Positions 18,140-28,130 of a stretch of 64,000 bases of DNA are shown in pieces. Source of the stretch: Bacillus sp. CH140a_4T. GTDB taxonomy: Bacteria > Bacillota > Bacilli > Bacillales > Bacillaceae_G. The stretch's first letter is position 1, and every line of letters starts with the position of its first letter. The DNA is taken from assembly GCF_008923725.1 (NCBI RefSeq), contig NZ_WBPF01000022.1, positions 1 through 64,000 of the forward strand, in the 5' to 3' direction. The position numbers and the translations under genes are program-made. The notes beneath the pieces were generated by a model. That model had not been told where the DNA came from. It did no database searches and saw only the letters and a program-made list of their open reading frames with translations.

Positions 18140-18883
18140 ATGAAACAGAAATTTTGTATACTATTGCTTATGCTCTCCTTGCTGACTATTGTACCAAATT
18201 GTGCACTAGCAGCCAAAGCATCCAACCTGACAATCGATGTTCAGACTGTAACACAAAAAGGTAAGAAACCTTATATAGAATATCAAATTAACAGACCTTC
18301 GTTTCACAATTTTTCCGATTCTAAATTTCAAAATAAGCTCAATTTCTATTACAAAAAGTCTACTGACAAATTTAAAACGAAATTAGAAAAAGACGCAAAA
18401 AAATATTATAAAGAAACAGAAGGATCTAGTACACCATTTCATCCGTACGTGGCGAATGTTGATTATAAAGTCTCCTTAAATAAATTACCGTTTCTCAGCC
18501 TATATGTGAATTACTATCAATATACAGGCGGAGCACACGGTCTTTATACGTGGAAGGCAAACACATTTGATTTAAAAGAAAAAAAGTTACTACACTTAGA
18601 CGATTTATTTCAACAAGAAGATACATATAAAGAAGTAATCCGTGCTGAGATTGTAAGACAAATTAAACGAAATGAAAGCATTTATTTTCCCGATGCAACT
18701 GAAAAGGTCATGAGTACGAAAAAGTTCCACTTCTTTTTAGAACCAGATAATCTCGTCATTTATTTCCCTTTATATGAGATTGCTCCTTATTCAAGTGGAA
18801 TTCCTCAATTTCGTATTCCGTATACGTTGCTAAGAGAGTATTTGAAGCCTTCTTATCAAAATATTTTAATTGACAACAAGTAA
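18140..18883 (+). CDS. secreted DUF4163/DUF3298 domain protein
   Basis: 247 residues. A Sec signal peptide (about residues 1-24, ending CALAAKA) is followed by a DUF4163-like region and a C-terminal DUF3298 domain containing YYQYTGGAHGLYTW and IPYTLLREYLKP. These domains occur in PdaC and in the extracellular part of anti-sigma factor RsiV, which binds lysozyme. No catalytic domain follows, so this is a stand-alone module. AAGGAGG lies before the ATG. Its last codons carry the bioY promoter. Confidence 0.8.
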   Translation: MKQKFCILLLMLSLLTIVPNCALAAKASNLTIDVQTVTQKGKKPYIEYQINRPSFHNFSDSKFQNKLNFYYKKSTDKFKTKLEKDAKKYYKETEGSSTPFHPYVANVDYKVSLNKLPFLSLYVNYYQYTGGAHGLYTWKANTFDLKEKKLLHLDDLFQQEDTYKEVIRAEIVRQIKRNESIYFPDATEKVMSTKKFHFFLEPDNLVIYFPLYEIAPYSSGIPQFRIPYTLLREYLKPSYQNILIDNK

Positions 18884-18899
18884 ATATTTTCGCTACGAT
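18870..18899 (+). promoter_or_regulatory. promoter of bioY
   Basis: TTGACA (18870-18875), 18 bases, TACGAT. The predicted start site falls in the left arm of the BirA operator. Confidence 0.6.
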
Positions 18900-18934
18900 A
18901 ATGTTAACCTAAAAACAACATGAGGTTAACATTA
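18899..18934 (+). promoter_or_regulatory. BirA (biotin repressor) operator
   Basis: TAATGTTAACC, 14 bases, GGTTAACATTA: a perfect inverted repeat in the form of the known Bacillus BirA box. It covers the expected transcription start, the GAGG ribosome site and the first base of bioY. Confidence 0.93.
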
Positions 18935-19527
18935 TGAGGGGATTTCATGTTTTAGATTTAGCATTAGCTGCCATGTTCGTTGCACTTATGGCCATTGGTG
19001 CAAATATTGTATCTTGGGCACCATTCCTGCAGGTAGCGGGAGTCCCATTATCTATGCAACCATTTTTCGCAATTTTAGCAGGGCTTCTTCTTGGAAGTAG
19101 ACTTGGCGCATTATCAATGACAGTTTACATGCTTGTCGGAGTAGCAGGTGCGCCAATCTTCGCTAACTTCAAAGCTGGATTGGGGGCACTTTTAGATCCT
19201 ACTGGTGGTTTTATTATCGCATTTATTATTGTTGCTTACGTATCCGGAAAACTAGTAGAACAAAATGAAAAACCAACATTTCGTACATTTGCACTTGCCT
19301 CTTTCACAGGAATCATTTTAACGTATATTATCGGTACTACTTATATGTACGGGGCAGTCAATATTTTCATGGGTGGTAATATGAGTTATAAAACAGCTTG
19401 GATGATTATGATGTGGTTCGCAGTAAAAGATATTGTGTTTACAATTATCGGTGCTATTATCGCACCTCGCATATACTATGCTGTACGTCGTTCCGCTTAT
19501 CAGCATTCTCACTCGACGATTTCATAA
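18934..19527 (+). CDS. bioY: BioY, biotin transporter substrate-binding S component
   Basis: 197 residues, about six membrane helices. The BioY pattern QVAGVPLSMQPFFAILAGLLLGSRLGALSM and GAPIFANFKAGLGALLDPTGGF is clear. It captures biotin and works alone or with the shared ECF energising module EcfAA'T, which is not in this window. The ATG is inside the BirA operator, so biotinyl-AMP-bound BirA should shut the gene off. It ends at a terminator facing galU. Confidence 0.95.
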   Translation: MRGFHVLDLALAAMFVALMAIGANIVSWAPFLQVAGVPLSMQPFFAILAGLLLGSRLGALSMTVYMLVGVAGAPIFANFKAGLGALLDPTGGFIIAFIIVAYVSGKLVEQNEKPTFRTFALASFTGIILTYIIGTTYMYGAVNIFMGGNMSYKTAWMIMMWFAVKDIVFTIIGAIIAPRIYYAVRRSAYQHSHSTIS

Positions 19528-19534
19528 TAAAAAA

Positions 19535-19568
19535 GAGTTATTTCAGTGTACTGAAATAACTCCTTTTT
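19535..19568. terminator. terminator of bioY, facing galU
   Basis: GAGTTATTTCAGT pairs with ACTGAAATAACTC and is followed by CTTTTTT; A-rich on the other side. Confidence 0.9.
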
Positions 19569-19572
19569 TATA

Positions 19573-20460
19573 TTAAGACTCTTGATTCGTATGTTTGTCT
19601 AAAATTTTCTGCATCATCGTAACCATGTCATCACGTAATTCTGGGTGTTGCAGAGCCATTTCAATTGTCGTTTGAACGAATCCTAACTTTTCACCTACAT
19701 CGTAGCGCGTTCCTTCGAAATCGTAAGCGAATACACGTTGAATTTCGTTTAAGTTTTGGATTGCATCTGTTAACTGAATTTCGCCACCAGCACCAACATG
19801 TTGCTGTTCTAAGAACATGAAGATTTCAGGTGTTAAAACGTAACGTCCCATAATTGCTAAGTTTGAAGGCGCTGTACCTGCTGCTGGTTTCTCAACGAAA
19901 TTGCGAACTTGATAACGACGTCCTTCTTGCTCTAATGGATCAATAATTCCATAACGGTGTGTTTCATCTTCTGGAACCGTTTGTACACCAATAACAGAAG
20001 AAAGCGTTTTATCATATTCTTCAATTAATTGACGTAAACATGGTTTTTCAGCTTGAACGATATCATCACCTAATAAAACAGCGAATGGCTCATCACCGAT
20101 GAATTTACGCGCACACCAAACTGCATGCCCTAATCCTTTTGGTTCTTTTTGACGAATATAGTGAATATCTACCATTTTTGAAGAAGCCTGTACTTTTTCA
20201 AGTAACTCATACTTTTTCTTTTCTAATAAGTTTTGCTCTAACTCAAATGCATTATCAAAATGATCTTCAATAGAGCGCTTCGTTTTACCAGTAACGATAA
20301 TAATATCTTCGATTCCTGATTTTATTGCTTCTTCTACAATGTATTGAATAGTTGGTTTATCTACTATCGGTAACATTTCTTTTGGCATTGCTTTTGTAGC
20401 TGGTAAAAAACGTGTTCCTAATCCAGCTGCTGGGATTATCGCTTTTCTTACTCTTTTCAT
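19573..20460 (-). CDS. galU: UTP-glucose-1-phosphate uridylyltransferase
   Basis: 295 residues. It makes UDP-glucose from UTP and glucose-1-phosphate for teichoic acid glycosylation, glycolipids and polysaccharides. The nucleotide-binding loop [21 protein letters not shown] is at the N-terminus, with VLLGDDIV near residue 130 and GGEIQLTDA near residue 230. It is very close to B. subtilis GtaB. The ATG at 20460 ([10 protein letters not shown]) has AGAGGG 9 bases upstream; a GTG one codon earlier is possible. It lies just downstream of pgcA, its pathway partner. Confidence 0.96.
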   Translation of the reverse strand: MKRVRKAIIPAAGLGTRFLPATKAMPKEMLPIVDKPTIQYIVEEAIKSGIEDIIIVTGKTKRSIEDHFDNAFELEQNLLEKKKYELLEKVQASSKMVDIHYIRQKEPKGLGHAVWCARKFIGDEPFAVLLGDDIVQAEKPCLRQLIEEYDKTLSSVIGVQTVPEDETHRYGIIDPLEQEGRRYQVRNFVEKPAAGTAPSNLAIMGRYVLTPEIFMFLEQQHVGAGGEIQLTDAIQNLNEIQRVFAYDFEGTRYDVGEKLGFVQTTIEMALQHPELRDDMVTMMQKILDKHTNQES

Positions 20461-20511
20461 CACAAAATACCCTCTCTTCTGTCAGAATCAATAACGATTA
20501 TTTCCTTACAT

Positions 20512-20540
20512 AGAATAAAAGGGAGGTTTCACTCCCTTTT
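20512..20540 (-). terminator. terminator of pgcA
   Basis: AAAAGGGAG pairs with CTCCCTTTT and is followed on the reverse strand by ATTCT. It separates pgcA from galU. Confidence 0.75.
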
Positions 20541-20568
20541 GTTCTCTACTACTTAAAATTACTTTATA

Positions 20569-22293
20569 TTATAAACGATTCATAATATCTTCTTTAATAG
20601 TAAGTAACTTTTGTTCACTATTTTGTAAAGAACTATCTTGTACACCAAAGTAGAATTTGATCTTCGGTTCAGTTCCAGATGGACGTAGGCAGAACCAAGA
20701 ACCATCTTCTAACTGATATTTTAACACATTTGATTTCGGTAAGTGAATCTCTTCTTTATGTCCATCTTGTAAAGATGTAACGATGCTCGCTTTATAGTCT
20801 TCAACTGCTACAACTATTAAGCCCGCTACTTCTTTCGGAGGGTTTTCACGGAATGTTGCCATCATCTCTTGGATTTGTTCCGCTCCATCTTTTCCTTTTA
20901 GCGTTAACGATACAAGATCTTCACGGAAGAAACCGTACTTCGTAAATACTTCTAATAGACCATCGTATAACGTTTTACCTTGTGATTTGTAGTATGCAGC
21001 TACTTCACATGCAAATAGAACAGATTGTACTGCATCTTTATCACGGCAGAATGGACGGATTAAATAACCATAGCTTTCCTCATAACCGAATTGGAATTCG
21101 TATTGTCCGCTTTCTTCATACTGTTTAATTTTCTCACCGATAAATTTAAACCCAGTTAACGTATCAACTGTATCTAAACCGTATGCTTTCGCGATTGTAC
21201 GACCAATTTCAGACGTTACGATTGTTTTTAATACAACACCGTTCTCTGGAAGCGTTCCGTTTTCTTTCTTTTGAGATAATAAGTAATCAAGCATTAATGC
21301 ACCTGTTTGGTTACCAGTTAATACTTGGAACTCACCATCGTGATTACGAACTGCTACGCCTAGGCGGTCTGCGTCAGGATCCGTTGCGATTAATACATCT
21401 GCGCCTACCTTCTCACCGTCACGAATTGCATACTCAAACGCTGCATGCTCTTCTGGGTTCGGTGATTTTACTGTAGAGAAGTTTGGATCTGGTAACTCTT
21501 GCTCTTTTACAACTGTTACATCTGTAAATCCAACTTCTTCTAAACCACGGCGTACAGAAATATTTGATGTTCCATGTAGTGGTGTAAAGACGATTTTTAA
21601 GTCTTTCCCAACATTTTGTACCATTTCTTTATTAATAATGACATTGTTCAATTCTGCAGCATATGCATCATCTACTTCTTGTCCAATAATATGTAATAAA
21701 CCGTCAGCTTTTAATTGCTCCACATCGGCAACCTCAACTGTTAACTCATCTTCTACTGCATTTACGTAGCTAATTAACTCATCAGCTTCTTTTGGAGGCA
21801 ACTGCCCACCATCTTCACCGTATACTTTATAACCGTTATATTCCGGCGGATTATGGCTTGCCGTAAGAACGATTCCACTTACTGTATGTAAATAACGAAC
21901 TGCGAAAGAAAGCACTGGCGTTGGACGTAAGCTTTCAAACACATATGTTGTAATACCGTGTGCACCAAGTGTAGCAGCTACTTCCATTGCAAATTCAGGT
22001 GATTTATGACGAGAATCGTACGCAACAACAACACCGCGTTTTTTCGCTTCTTCACCTAATTTTTCAATAAATTTCGCTAATCCTTGCGTTGCTTTACGAA
22101 CTGTATATACGTTTAAACGGTTCGTACCAGCACCAAGTTCACCACGCATACCACCTGTGCCGAATTCTAGATTTTTATAAAAGCTGTCCTCGATTTTTTT
22201 CTCATCTTGCTTCATGTTTTCTAGCTGTTCTTTTAATTCTGCATCTAATTCTGCATAGGAAAGCCAGCGACTAAATTCTTGTTTCCAGTTCAT
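20569..22293 (-). CDS. pgcA: phosphoglucomutase / phosphomannomutase
   Basis: 574 residues. It interconverts glucose-6-phosphate and glucose-1-phosphate, feeding GalU. The phosphoserine loop [11 protein letters not shown] has S146, the metal loop [10 protein letters not shown] lies near residue 290, the sugar-binding loop includes GYEESYG, and the phosphate-binding RPSGTEPK is near the end. GAGGAG lies before the ATG. A promoter lies at 22354-22325. It forms a functional pair with galU 110 bases downstream although a terminator separates them. Confidence 0.95.
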   Translation of the reverse strand: MNWKQEFSRWLSYAELDAELKEQLENMKQDEKKIEDSFYKNLEFGTGGMRGELGAGTNRLNVYTVRKATQGLAKFIEKLGEEAKKRGVVVAYDSRHKSPEFAMEVAATLGAHGITTYVFESLRPTPVLSFAVRYLHTVSGIVLTASHNPPEYNGYKVYGEDGGQLPPKEADELISYVNAVEDELTVEVADVEQLKADGLLHIIGQEVDDAYAAELNNVIINKEMVQNVGKDLKIVFTPLHGTSNISVRRGLEEVGFTDVTVVKEQELPDPNFSTVKSPNPEEHAAFEYAIRDGEKVGADVLIATDPDADRLGVAVRNHDGEFQVLTGNQTGALMLDYLLSQKKENGTLPENGVVLKTIVTSEIGRTIAKAYGLDTVDTLTGFKFIGEKIKQYEESGQYEFQFGYEESYGYLIRPFCRDKDAVQSVLFACEVAAYYKSQGKTLYDGLLEVFTKYGFFREDLVSLTLKGKDGAEQIQEMMATFRENPPKEVAGLIVVAVEDYKASIVTSLQDGHKEEIHLPKSNVLKYQLEDGSWFCLRPSGTEPKIKFYFGVQDSSLQNSEQKLLTIKEDIMNRL

Positions 22294-22324
22294 GTTTCTA
22301 TCTCCTCTCGCTTGTCTTACCTTT

Positions 22325-22354
22325 ATTATATGAAAAAAACAACCTGTATCTCAA
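22325..22354 (-). promoter_or_regulatory. promoter of pgcA
   Basis: Reverse strand TTGAGA, 18 bases, TATAAT. Confidence 0.7.
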
Positions 22355-22436
22355 TATTTTTTACAATCTAACAGGATTTTACTAGTAATATTTGTATACA
22401 CTATGGTTAAATACTCCACTAAAGGGAATGAGGATT

Positions 22437-23042
22437 ATGCAAGAATGGGGCTTGTCAGAAGAGCTCAAAATACAAACAAAGCAAATGATTGAAATCGCTG
22501 AGAAAGAATTATCAATTATGAGGCAAGCAATTGATAAAGAAGATGAATGTATTTTGTGCAAAATGGAAGATATTCATCATATGTTAGCAAACGTACAAAC
22601 ATTGGCAGCTACGTACTATATTCAAGCGTATTTATCACCTTATACGGAAAGCTCACATTCTATTACAGCAACTGTCCAACATTTAAGCGCCCGAAAACAC
22701 GGGGCTCTTATTGTTGTGGAAAGAAACGAGCCGCTTGACTCTCTCATTCAAACTGGAACAACACTACATGCTCATTTAACCTCACCGTTACTTGAATCCA
22801 TTTTCTATCCAGGTAACCCTCTTCATGACGGAGCCGTTCTCGTTAAAAATAATCATATCGTTTCAGCTGCCAATATTCTTCCGCTGACGAAAAGCACAGA
22901 AGTTGATCCTGAGCTAGGGACACGGCATAGAGCTGCAATTGGCTTATCAGAAAAAAGCGATGCCCTTATTTTAGTTGTCTCTGAAGAAACAGGTCGCACT
23001 TCATTCGCTTTAAATGGGACGTTATATACGATTTCTTTATAG
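22437..23042 (+). CDS. cdaS: sporulation-type diadenylate cyclase CdaS
   Basis: 201 residues. Two N-terminal helices (about residues 1-60) precede a DAC domain with the DGA (131-133) and RHR (163-165) motifs that form the c-di-AMP active site. No membrane helices are seen, so it is the soluble CdaS (YojJ) type rather than CdaA. In B. subtilis CdaS is made in the forespore and its N-terminal helices inhibit activity. ATG choices at 22392, 22428 and 22437 are in frame; the last starts MQEWGLSEEL and suits the family length. No sigma-A promoter is obvious upstream. Confidence 0.93.
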   Translation: MQEWGLSEELKIQTKQMIEIAEKELSIMRQAIDKEDECILCKMEDIHHMLANVQTLAATYYIQAYLSPYTESSHSITATVQHLSARKHGALIVVERNEPLDSLIQTGTTLHAHLTSPLLESIFYPGNPLHDGAVLVKNNHIVSAANILPLTKSTEVDPELGTRHRAAIGLSEKSDALILVVSEETGRTSFALNGTLYTISL

Positions 23043-23078
23043 GGTTAATCTTTTACTATAGAACAGTACAATAGGAAG

Positions 23079-23105
23079 TGAAATTATATCGACTTACCGA
23101 CAAAA
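23079..23105 (+). repeat. 27-bp dispersed motif, copy 1
   Basis: Starts TGAAATT and contains ATCGACTTACCGACAAAA. It is identical over 27 bases to 40502-40528 and nearly the reverse complement of 10763-10783. It lies in the 3' spacer of cdaS. Confidence 0.75.
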
Positions 23106-23130
23106 GCTTCCCATAGTCATACTAATAAAA

Positions 23131-23160
23131 AAGGCTGTTCCATAATGTTGGAACAGCCTT
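23131..23160 (-). terminator. terminator of pepA (and cdaS)
   Basis: AAGGCTGTTCCA pairs with TGGAACAGCCTT; the T run is strong on the reverse strand. Confidence 0.88.
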
Positions 23161-23171
23161 CTCTTATGATT

Positions 23172-24656
23172 TTATTCTTCTCCGAAACGTTCAACAAGTG
23201 TTGCAAGTGTACGCACCATTGCACCTGTTGCTCCAGCTGGTCCTAAATCATGCGCTCCTGATGTTTCAGATGTTCCAGCGATGTCTAAGTGTACCCACGG
23301 TGTATCTTCAGCGAATTCACCTAGGAATGTACCTGCCATAACTGCATGCCCTTCACGGCCTGGTGAGTTATTTAAATCAGCAAATTTACTGTTTCGAACG
23401 CGTTCTTTATCACGGTCAAAAATCGGTAATTGCCAAATTGATTCATCTGTTTCCATAGATGCCTCTAGCACTTGCTCAAACAACTCTTCATTGTTTGTCA
23501 TTGCGCCTGTCGTATGATTTCCAAGTGCAACAATTACACCACCTGTTAATGTCGCAACATCAATTAGATAGTTTGCACCTAATTTTTTAGCATACGTAAT
23601 ACCGTCAGCTAACGCTAGGCGACCTTCTGCATCTGTATTTAATACTTCAATTGTTTTTCCGCTCATAGATGTAATTACATCGTCTGGCTTAAATGCTGTA
23701 CCACTTACAACGTTATCAGTTGATGGAATAACAGCGATCACATTTTGCTCTGGGCGAAGTTCACCGATAATTTCCATCGCACCTAATACAGACGCAGCAC
23801 CGCCCATATCACCTTTCATACCGACCATGCCTTCACGCGGTTTTAAAGAATAACCACCTGTATCGTATGTGATTCCTTTTCCAACGAATCCAATAACATC
23901 TGTCCACTCTTCTTTTCCTTTATAAATAAGAGCGATCATTTTTGGTGGCTCTGTACTACCTTGGTTTACTGCAAGTAACGCACCCATACCAAGCTCTTCC
24001 ATCTCTTCTTTCTCAAGAACTTTATAATCCATATCATACTTCTCCGCTAACTCAACAGCATACTCAGCAAGCTTTGTCGCTGTTAATACGTTTGGCGGCA
24101 TATTTACAAGTGTACGAGCTGAATTTGTTGCATGTCCATGTACGTAGCCAACTGTTAATGCAGCTTCAATTTCTTGTACATCTTCCGCTGTAATAGCCGT
24201 GAACTTCTCTAATTCCACACGATCCTTTTTATCTGATTTATACGTTTCTAATTCATATGTACCAAGACCTTGTACTTCTGCTGCAATATGCGCTACATCA
24301 ATCGCATCTAGTTTCTCTGTTACGAAAGAATCAAGTAAGATTGCTGCATCTTGTACTTTTGCTACTTGTAACGTTTTAAACGCCTTACCAAGAGCCGCAC
24401 GCAATGTTTCTGTCGTGTAAGACTCTTTCTTACCTAAACCAACGAAATAATAACGTTTCACATTTGTTTTTCCTAAACTATGTACTTTTGAAATAGCTTT
24501 CTTCTTAGTAGAAAGTTCTTTCTCTTCTAATAAAACTTGTAGTTGTCCTTCAAACGCTTTGTCCAGTTCTTGTACAAAACTACTCGTTTTCTCTTCTTCA
24601 AATAAGGCAACAATTACCGCTTCATGGCTTGCTAATTCTTTTTGTACTTGAAACAT
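23172..24656 (-). CDS. pepA: leucyl aminopeptidase, M17 family
   Basis: 494 residues. A cytosolic hexameric zinc/manganese peptidase removing N-terminal residues. The N-terminal macro-like domain spans about 1-170. The C-terminal catalytic domain has [16 protein letters not shown] with a catalytic lysine, [12 protein letters not shown], and the signature NTDAEGRL carrying metal-binding Asp/Glu and the catalytic Arg. AGGGGG lies before the ATG. In B. subtilis it is yuiE, beside yuiC as here. Confidence 0.95.
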   Translation of the reverse strand: MFQVQKELASHEAVIVALFEEEKTSSFVQELDKAFEGQLQVLLEEKELSTKKKAISKVHSLGKTNVKRYYFVGLGKKESYTTETLRAALGKAFKTLQVAKVQDAAILLDSFVTEKLDAIDVAHIAAEVQGLGTYELETYKSDKKDRVELEKFTAITAEDVQEIEAALTVGYVHGHATNSARTLVNMPPNVLTATKLAEYAVELAEKYDMDYKVLEKEEMEELGMGALLAVNQGSTEPPKMIALIYKGKEEWTDVIGFVGKGITYDTGGYSLKPREGMVGMKGDMGGAASVLGAMEIIGELRPEQNVIAVIPSTDNVVSGTAFKPDDVITSMSGKTIEVLNTDAEGRLALADGITYAKKLGANYLIDVATLTGGVIVALGNHTTGAMTNNEELFEQVLEASMETDESIWQLPIFDRDKERVRNSKFADLNNSPGREGHAVMAGTFLGEFAEDTPWVHLDIAGTSETSGAHDLGPAGATGAMVRTLATLVERFGEE

Positions 24657-24774
24657 GTTCAGACCCCCTAAATTTCTCTACTCTGCCTTTATTATAACTT
24701 TATTTTCGATAAAATGCGACAATTCTAACTTCTGTTACATCCTATATAATCCATATTTCTTCTATTTATGAAAT

Positions 24775-24804
24775 AAAAAAGTCTAGCGTAATTACCACTA
24801 GACT
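24775..24804 (-). terminator. terminator of yuiC
   Basis: AGTCTAG pairs with CTAGACT and the reverse strand continues TTTTTT. The yuiC stop overlaps the stem. Confidence 0.8.
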
Positions 24805-25429
24805 ATCTTTGTTTTAAATATTGACCGCGAAACACTTGCATCGTTTCGTCTTCATTTAACATCGTTAACTCTTCTTCTGTAAACTTACCATTTCCTATTT
24901 TCACTACGTATACATTTACCTTTTTCTTCCCCCACTGGCTATAAACATCTTTCACCGTATCATAATATAAATCAAGACGGTTTCCTTTTATAGCACCGCC
25001 CTTATCAGCTACTACACCATACCCGTAATCTGGCACGAATAGAATCGTTCCGATCGGGAATACGCGTAAGTCCGCAGCGATTGTGGAATATAAATCCCTT
25101 TTCGCCTTAACACCTGAATATGTAATACCATACTCCGGATGTCCCGGCCTCTTGCCAGTTGACTCAATTCCCGACGTATAACCTGTTGCCGTCATTTCAA
25201 TTGAACGATATTTAGACCAGTCATTTGCCTGCTCTAAAGCATTTATCACTTCTTTACTCGGAGCAACATTTCTCTTAACTTCTGCTGCATGTACTTCTTT
25301 TGCACTCGTTCCCTCATATTTCTTTACAATCTCTAATAAAGAAACTCCTGTGAAAGCATTCCATGTTACGCATAATGCGGATACAAGTAAACAAGTCATC
25401 ATAATGCGAATACAATATCGTTTTAACAT
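24803..25429 (-). CDS. yuiC: 3D-domain secreted protein, YuiC (Sps) family
   Basis: 208 residues. An N-terminal membrane or signal segment (about 6-28) is followed by a linker and a C-terminal 3D domain with [42 protein letters not shown] and the acidic [10 protein letters not shown]. This stationary-phase survival fold resembles resuscitation-promoting factors and lytic transglycosylases of the MltA type, and B. subtilis YuiC has muralytic activity. AAGGAG is 14 bases from the ATG at 25429. The ATG at 25462 has a site touching it, so the start is uncertain. Confidence 0.82.
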   Translation of the reverse strand: MLKRYCIRIMMTCLLVSALCVTWNAFTGVSLLEIVKKYEGTSAKEVHAAEVKRNVAPSKEVINALEQANDWSKYRSIEMTATGYTSGIESTGKRPGHPEYGITYSGVKAKRDLYSTIAADLRVFPIGTILFVPDYGYGVVADKGGAIKGNRLDLYYDTVKDVYSQWGKKKVNVYVVKIGNGKFTEEELTMLNEDETMQVFRGQYLKQR

Positions 25430-25488
25430 TTTTATATTCCACACTCCTTCATCGTTAATCATTCCCTATACAATGAAGGACTATGCAA

Positions 25489-25518
25489 AAAAATAATCTC
25501 CAAATGAATTGGAGATTA
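25489..25518 (-). terminator. terminator of the nudix-yuiB operon
   Basis: TAATCTCCAA (25494-25503) pairs with TTGGAGATTA and the reverse strand continues with TTTTTTT. Confidence 0.85.
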
Positions 25519-25833
25519 AAACATTTGATATCCGCTTTTCCGAAGTTTCTTAATTACAATTCCAGCTAAGGCAGCACCTACTAATCCAGTAGATAGAATA
25601 AACACATCTGCTTGTCCTAAATGCGATACACTTGTCCCAAATGAAGAGAATGTTTCTTTCGGCTTTGAAAAATAATCCCACACACTCGCCTTATTAATAA
25701 TAAGTATACAAACAATTGGATACACAATAACCATTACCCACGTAGCTCGCAATATCATGTTGAGTAAAAATCCAATTCCAAAAAACAAAATAAAAAATAA
25801 CATCATTGAAATAAGTAGTACCGGTATACTCAC
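25516..25833 (-). CDS. yuiB: YuiB-family membrane protein
   Basis: 105 residues with three hydrophobic segments (about 4-28, 32-48 and 78-95). The sequence and its place next to yuiC fit the YuiB family, whose function is unknown. The start overlaps the stop of the Nudix gene as ATGA, so the two are translationally coupled. The stop lies in the terminator stem. Confidence 0.8.
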   Translation of the reverse strand: MSIPVLLISMMLFFILFFGIGFLLNMILRATWVMVIVYPIVCILIINKASVWDYFSKPKETFSSFGTSVSHLGQADVFILSTGLVGAALAGIVIKKLRKSGYQMF

Positions 25834-26336
25834 TCTTTCTCCCTCTCCTTCGCATGCGCCGTAAATACATGATAGGCTGTATAACCAAATTGCTCTCCTG
25901 GATCTAATGTTTTGTTCATATCAAGATGTAGTTCTGACCTTCCTTCAAACAAATATTTGATAAGTAAAGACGTATTTGGATCGTCTGCAATCGTATCTGG
26001 ATGTAAAAATGCTACTTCAGACAATTCCTTCTCCTGTACAATAATATTTTCTCCTTCAGGCTCCAAAAGGAAAATAATCATATTATCACTAATCTCATTG
26101 CGAATCACGCCCGATCGAACACCAATGATTCCCTTCACATGAGAGACAATGCCTGTTTCTTCTAACACTTCACGTTTCACAGCTTCATCAACCGTCTCAC
26201 CTTCATTTACAAAACCAGCCGGTAAAGACCATTTTCCTTTTAATCCACTGTATTTTTTCTTAACGAACAGCCACCTGCCATCTTTTGTAGCAACTAAGCC
26301 ACTGACAGCTAACCACACTTTCCCTCGCTTTTCCAT
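25830..26336 (-). CDS. Nudix hydrolase
   Basis: 168 residues with a full Nudix box at 41-63 (GFVNEGETVDEAVKREVLEETGI), which binds the metal that hydrolyses nucleoside diphosphate-X compounds. The N-terminal strand AVSGLVATKDGRWLFVKKKYSGLKGKW and the C-terminal extension suggest an ADP-ribose or NADH-pyrophosphatase-like relative. The substrate is undefined. GGAGGG lies before the ATG. It is first gene of the nudix-yuiB operon. Confidence 0.85.
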   Translation of the reverse strand: MEKRGKVWLAVSGLVATKDGRWLFVKKKYSGLKGKWSLPAGFVNEGETVDEAVKREVLEETGIVSHVKGIIGVRSGVIRNEISDNMIIFLLEPEGENIIVQEKELSEVAFLHPDTIADDPNTSLLIKYLFEGRSELHLDMNKTLDPGEQFGYTAYHVFTAHAKEREKE

Positions 26337-26412
26337 GATGTAATACCCTCCTCTACTAGAACGGACAGAATATTCTTTCTTTTTTATATATTATACTATA
26401 TTTTTTAAATGA

Positions 26413-26449
26413 AAAAAGCAGAAACAGCTCTTAGCCGTTTCTGCTTTTT
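26413..26449 (-). terminator. terminator of yumB
   Basis: AAAAAGCAGAAAC pairs with GTTTCTGCTTTTT across a GC-rich inner loop. Confidence 0.9.
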
Positions 26450-26459
26450 CTCCTATATA

Positions 26460-27671
26460 TTAAAAGAACTTTAATTTACCTTTTTTAAGAACTAATAAAG
26501 GTCCACCTAATAAGAATAGGTAACGGTTATCGATAACTTTCTTCATGAAGGAAGCTTTCCAACCTGTTAACTTTTTGCCCATAACAACGCCCATTGCATC
26601 GTCATGACCTAAAGAACATACAGATCCTTTATTATCGAATGCGAATTTCTTCATTTCACCTTTACCACGAACTAACACAGTTACGTTGTGTGCAATGTTG
26701 TAACCTTGTTGAATTGCGATTTGTGCTGTTGGTGGGTATGGACGGTTAATTTCTTCGTTAATGATTAACGCTGCGTCACCAACCATGAATACATCTTCGT
26801 ATCCTGGAGCGTGCATGTACTCATCAACTTTTACACGGCCGCGCATTGCTTCAAAGCCAGACTCTTCCACAATACCGTTACCACGAACACCTGCAGCCCA
26901 AACTACTGTTTCAGACTTCAGTAATTCAGTATCATCACCGTTTGCAACGATAATACCTTCTTCAGTTGCTTCTTTAATTGCTGTACCGATGCGGAATTCT
27001 ACGCCTTTTTTCTCAAGTTGTTTTACAGCGTATTCTACTAATGCTGGATCGAAACCTGGAAGTGCTGTTGGAGCAGCTTCTACACAGATGATACGTGCTT
27101 TTTCACGTGGTACATTGTACTCTTTGCAAAGTTCAGGAACACGGTTTGCAAGCTCACCTACGTACTCGATACCAGTAAATCCAGCACCACCAACAACGAT
27201 TGTTACTAACTCATCACGTTGTTCAGTTGCATATTTAGCGAAACTAGCTTCCATATGCTCACGAATTTCACGAGTTGCATTAATGTTAGCGATTGAGAAT
27301 GCATGTTCTTTTAATCCTGTAATTCCGAATGTTTCTGATTCGAAACCAAGACCGATTACTAAGTAGTCATACTCTAACTCGCCGTCTTTTAAGATAATAC
27401 GTTTTTCAGCAGCTTTAATTTCTACTACTGTATCTTGTACAAAGTTTACTTTATTTGTATCAATAACGTCTTGAATATCTAGACAGATTTTTTCATCTTG
27501 TAATGTACCAGCTGCGCTCTCGTGTAACCAAGTCGCTTGGTAGTGATAGCTGTTGTTGTTTACTAACGTAATTTCAGCTTCATTTACAGATAATGCTTTT
27601 TGCAGACGAACAGTCGTAATCATCCCGCCATAACCTGCACCTAAAACTACGATTTTTGGAGTCTTCACCAA
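26460..27671 (-). CDS. yumB: type II NADH dehydrogenase-like FAD oxidoreductase, YumB
   Basis: About 403 residues. FAD site [20 protein letters not shown] at the N-terminus, NAD(P) site [19 protein letters not shown] near residue 160, and a second FAD motif [12 protein letters not shown] near residue 295. The C-terminal hydrophobic-basic tail suits membrane association. It would pass electrons from NADH to quinone. The TTG at 27671 and GTG at 27668 both fit the AAAAGGG site. Upstream codons back to 27758 have no ribosome site. A perfect inverted repeat lies upstream at 27740-27763. Confidence 0.9.
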   Translation of the reverse strand: MVKTPKIVVLGAGYGGMITTVRLQKALSVNEAEITLVNNNSYHYQATWLHESAAGTLQDEKICLDIQDVIDTNKVNFVQDTVVEIKAAEKRIILKDGELEYDYLVIGLGFESETFGITGLKEHAFSIANINATREIREHMEASFAKYATEQRDELVTIVVGGAGFTGIEYVGELANRVPELCKEYNVPREKARIICVEAAPTALPGFDPALVEYAVKQLEKKGVEFRIGTAIKEATEEGIIVANGDDTELLKSETVVWAAGVRGNGIVEESGFEAMRGRVKVDEYMHAPGYEDVFMVGDAALIINEEINRPYPPTAQIAIQQGYNIAHNVTVLVRGKGEMKKFAFDNKGSVCSLGHDDAMGVVMGKKLTGWKASFMKKVIDNRYLFLLGGPLLVLKKGKLKFF

Positions 27672-27739
27672 ATCACAACCCTTTTCTTTATATAATAGTA
27701 ATGAAAAATAATACCAAGTACTAACAAATCTATTTGTCA

Positions 27740-27763
27740 AGAATGTGGAATTTCTCACATTCT
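27740..27763. promoter_or_regulatory. inverted repeat upstream of yumB, Rex-like
   Basis: AGAATGTG, 8 bases, CACATTCT. The inner core TGTGA...CACA resembles half sites of the redox regulator Rex. It abuts a TTGACA hexamer on the reverse strand (27740-27735). Confidence 0.45.
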
Positions 27764-28130
27764 ATATCATAACAAAACGCAGTCAAAAAATCGTACGAAT
27801 TTTGTCATAGAAATTTAACATAATACTTCCCTATATTAGTCGGTTTTATTCCAGAATTCAAGCGTCTGGAGAATTATCAATATTTTAAAATAACATAGCG
27901 TTTTCAAGGGTTTTTCAGCCTTTTTTTCATGTATTTTCCTTTCACCATATTTTATACAATTAAAAAAGCACCTATGCGAAAACTTACACACAATTCAGTC
28001 GTTTCCAGAAGTATTATGAACGCAAATATGCTATCATTTATTTGAAAGTGTCATCATTTGCAGGATTTTCGTGTACATATGAACAATATATGAAATCAAT
28101 ATCAAAATTCCATCTATAGGGGGCATGAAA
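27764..28130. other. AT-rich spacer between yumB and yumC
   Basis: A divergent intergenic region of about 370 bases. No open frame with a ribosome site, no hairpin with T run and no confident sigma-A promoter was found. Confidence 0.6.

Noticed and set aside
26761-27366. 201-codon frame opposite yumB
   Set aside because: Antisense shadow of a well-conserved FAD enzyme; Ser/Pro/Thr-rich composition is typical of a mirrored frame, and it has no ribosome site.
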